This document shows, one piece after another, positions 5,516 through 6,278 of a DNA stretch of 6,278 bases; position 1 is the first letter of the stretch; each line of letters starts with the position of its first letter. The stretch lies in NCBI GenBank assembly GCA_903970355.1, contig CAJCIF010000419.1:1-6278 (forward strand), written 5' to 3'. This DNA comes from Actinomycetota bacterium. Lineage in GTDB: Bacteria > Cyanobacteriota > Vampirovibrionia > Obscuribacterales > Obscuribacteraceae. Below the pieces are notes generated by a model. That model was not told the origin of the DNA and ran no database searches. It worked only from the letters and a program-made list of their open reading frames with translations. A program made the translations under genes and the position numbers.

Positions 5516-6278
5516 CTATCTGCTGTGCACTAAGCGCGGGTTTATTGGTTCTTCCGGTAGAGCAATATGTCCGTACGATTCGCCCATAAGCTTGAGCAAG
5601 ATATTGCGAGCTTGCCAGGCAACATATGAATCTTTATCGTCCTGAAGCGCTTCGATAATTTCGATAGGACAATTGTAATTCTCAGTCAATTTGAGTTTTA
5701 CTTCGGCAACTGTATCTTTGGAGAGATGCCAGAGAGTTTCCATAGTAGCGTTAGCGTTTTCTGCCACAATGGCTCTTATCTCTTTGTTGGCGTGCTTGGC
5801 TAATTCCGCTAGACGACTGGGTGGTGTTGTAGATTTTTGAGCGATCACTTTGAGAAAGGCCAGTTCCTCATCACTTTCATCACTTTCGCTGTGAATAAGG
5901 TTCCGGAATGGATTTTGCATGCGGTGATGGGTGTCGGTAAGCGGAGGCTGAGGCAAAGCTTCCATGTTATTGCCGGTTCTTGCTCCCGCTTTCAAAAGGT
6001 AAAGTGTATTTTTAGCGCGCCATGCCACAAGCGGACTGGCATCCTGACAGAGTGATTTGAGCACACCTCGGTCTGCCTCAAGATGCTCGGCAATTGCCAA
6101 TCGCACCGCCTCATCGTAATCTTTCGCAAGCAACCAAATTGTCTCTGGAAGAGCATTGCGATTACGCGCTACTAAAGTCCGTATTTCAGGATTGAAGTGA
6201 GAAGCGAGCCAGGACAAAATGCGAGCTGGGGTGCGCTGGTTTGCTGCAAGCACTTTTAGTGAGGCTTCCGAAAACTTT
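5516..6278 (-). CDS. LRV/HEAT-like helical-repeat protein, 5' end outside window
   Basis: Soluble alpha-helical repeat protein of unknown function; no signal peptide or membrane segment is visible in the part present. The unit, about 24 residues long, resembles the leucine-rich-repeat-variant pattern: hydrophobic helix, A-x-N, a proline or short polar turn, then L-x-x-L-A. Examples are IRTLVARNRNALPETIWLLA and IRAIVAENANATMETLWHLS. Counting from codon GTG 6253, repeats cover 1-88 and 136-223. A polar, acidic linker (SESDESDEE at 122-130) separates them, and a proline-rich tail follows. The two blocks align without gaps. The GTG at 6253 is probably an internal valine: the frame stays open to the edge, and the codons upstream of it (KFSEASLK) complete a repeat that matches EELAFLK before the second block. 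Repeats of this kind usually bind proteins, so a scaffold or regulatory role is possible but unproven. Stop is TAG, immediately next to the mgtC-like stop. Confidence 0.75.
   Translation of the reverse strand, partial: KFSEASLKVLAANQRTPARILSWLASHFNPEIRTLVARNRNALPETIWLLAKDYDEAVRLAIAEHLEADRGVLKSLCQDASPLVAWRAKNTLYLLKAGARTGNNMEALPQPPLTDTHHRMQNPFRNLIHSESDESDEELAFLKVIAQKSTTPPSRLAELAKHANKEIRAIVAENANATMETLWHLSKDTVAEVKLKLTENYNCPIEIIEALQDDKDSYVAWQARNILLKLMGESYGHIALPEEPINPRLVHSR
5585..5860 (-). repeat. Helical-repeat module B (C-terminal copy) of the LRV-like protein
   Basis: This is the second 92-codon block, from AFLKVIAQK to VAWQARNILLKLM. It matches module A position for position, including H-x-N-x-EIR, N-x-NA, ET-x-W, KD and VAW-x-A-x-N. 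The two copies are well diverged at roughly 40 percent identity, so the duplication is old and is not a recent DNA repeat. Confidence 0.7.
5990..6265 (-). repeat. Helical-repeat module A (N-terminal copy) of the LRV-like protein
   Basis: This 92-codon block runs from ASLKVLAAN to the end-cap segment VAWRAKNTLYLLK. It aligns with module B at a constant offset of 135 codons (405 bases) with no gap and about 38 identities by hand count. It contains about three helical units plus a distinctive VAW-x-A-x-N cap that occurs once per module. An ALPQPP segment follows it and has a counterpart, ALPEEP, after module B. Confidence 0.7.

Overview
The window carries five protein-coding genes and one real intergenic gap. 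It looks like a chromosomal stretch from a Gram-negative (two-membrane) bacterium of roughly balanced base composition. The main argument for two membranes is the heavy-metal RND pump, a family that works with a periplasmic adaptor and an outer-membrane channel. A single cyanobacterial-type HIP1 octamer (GCGATCGC at 2375-2382) is present, but one copy does not support a phylum assignment. I see no rRNA, tRNA, insertion sequence, CRISPR array or origin.

Layout: (1) 1-2327, plus strand: the C-terminal three quarters of a CusA/CzcA-type heavy-metal RND pump, cut by the left edge. (2) 2329-3243 and 3255-4589, minus strand: a two-gene operon read right to left, an MFS metabolite transporter followed 11 bases later by a TauE/SafE-family anion exporter. 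(3) 4590-4783: the only intergenic stretch, a divergent promoter region holding a sigma-70-like promoter for the operon, an inverted repeat over its -35 box, and a very strong Shine-Dalgarno before the next gene. (4) 4784-5515, plus strand: an MgtC/SapB-family membrane protein with a C-terminal ACT-like domain. (5) 5516-6278, minus strand: a soluble helical-repeat protein (LRV/HEAT-like), cut by the right edge, made of two copies of a 92-residue module.

Four of the five genes encode inner-membrane proteins, three of them clear transporters. The RND pump is predicted to export divalent metal ions: its membrane motif is the Zn/Co/Cd type, and the three methionines that bind Cu/Ag in CusA are absent. 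The MFS-TauE pair may couple import of an organic anion with export of an inorganic anion released from it, such as sulfite, but this is inference from gene order only. MgtC-like proteins are linked to magnesium limitation and membrane energetics. Nothing ties these genes into one pathway.

I did not find a convincing new multi-gene system. The most notable points are the gapless internal duplication in the repeat protein, the MFS-TauE pairing, the operator-like site in the divergent region, a possible 14-codon leader ORF whose stop lies inside the mgtC-like Shine-Dalgarno, and the almost complete lack of spacer at both convergent gene junctions.
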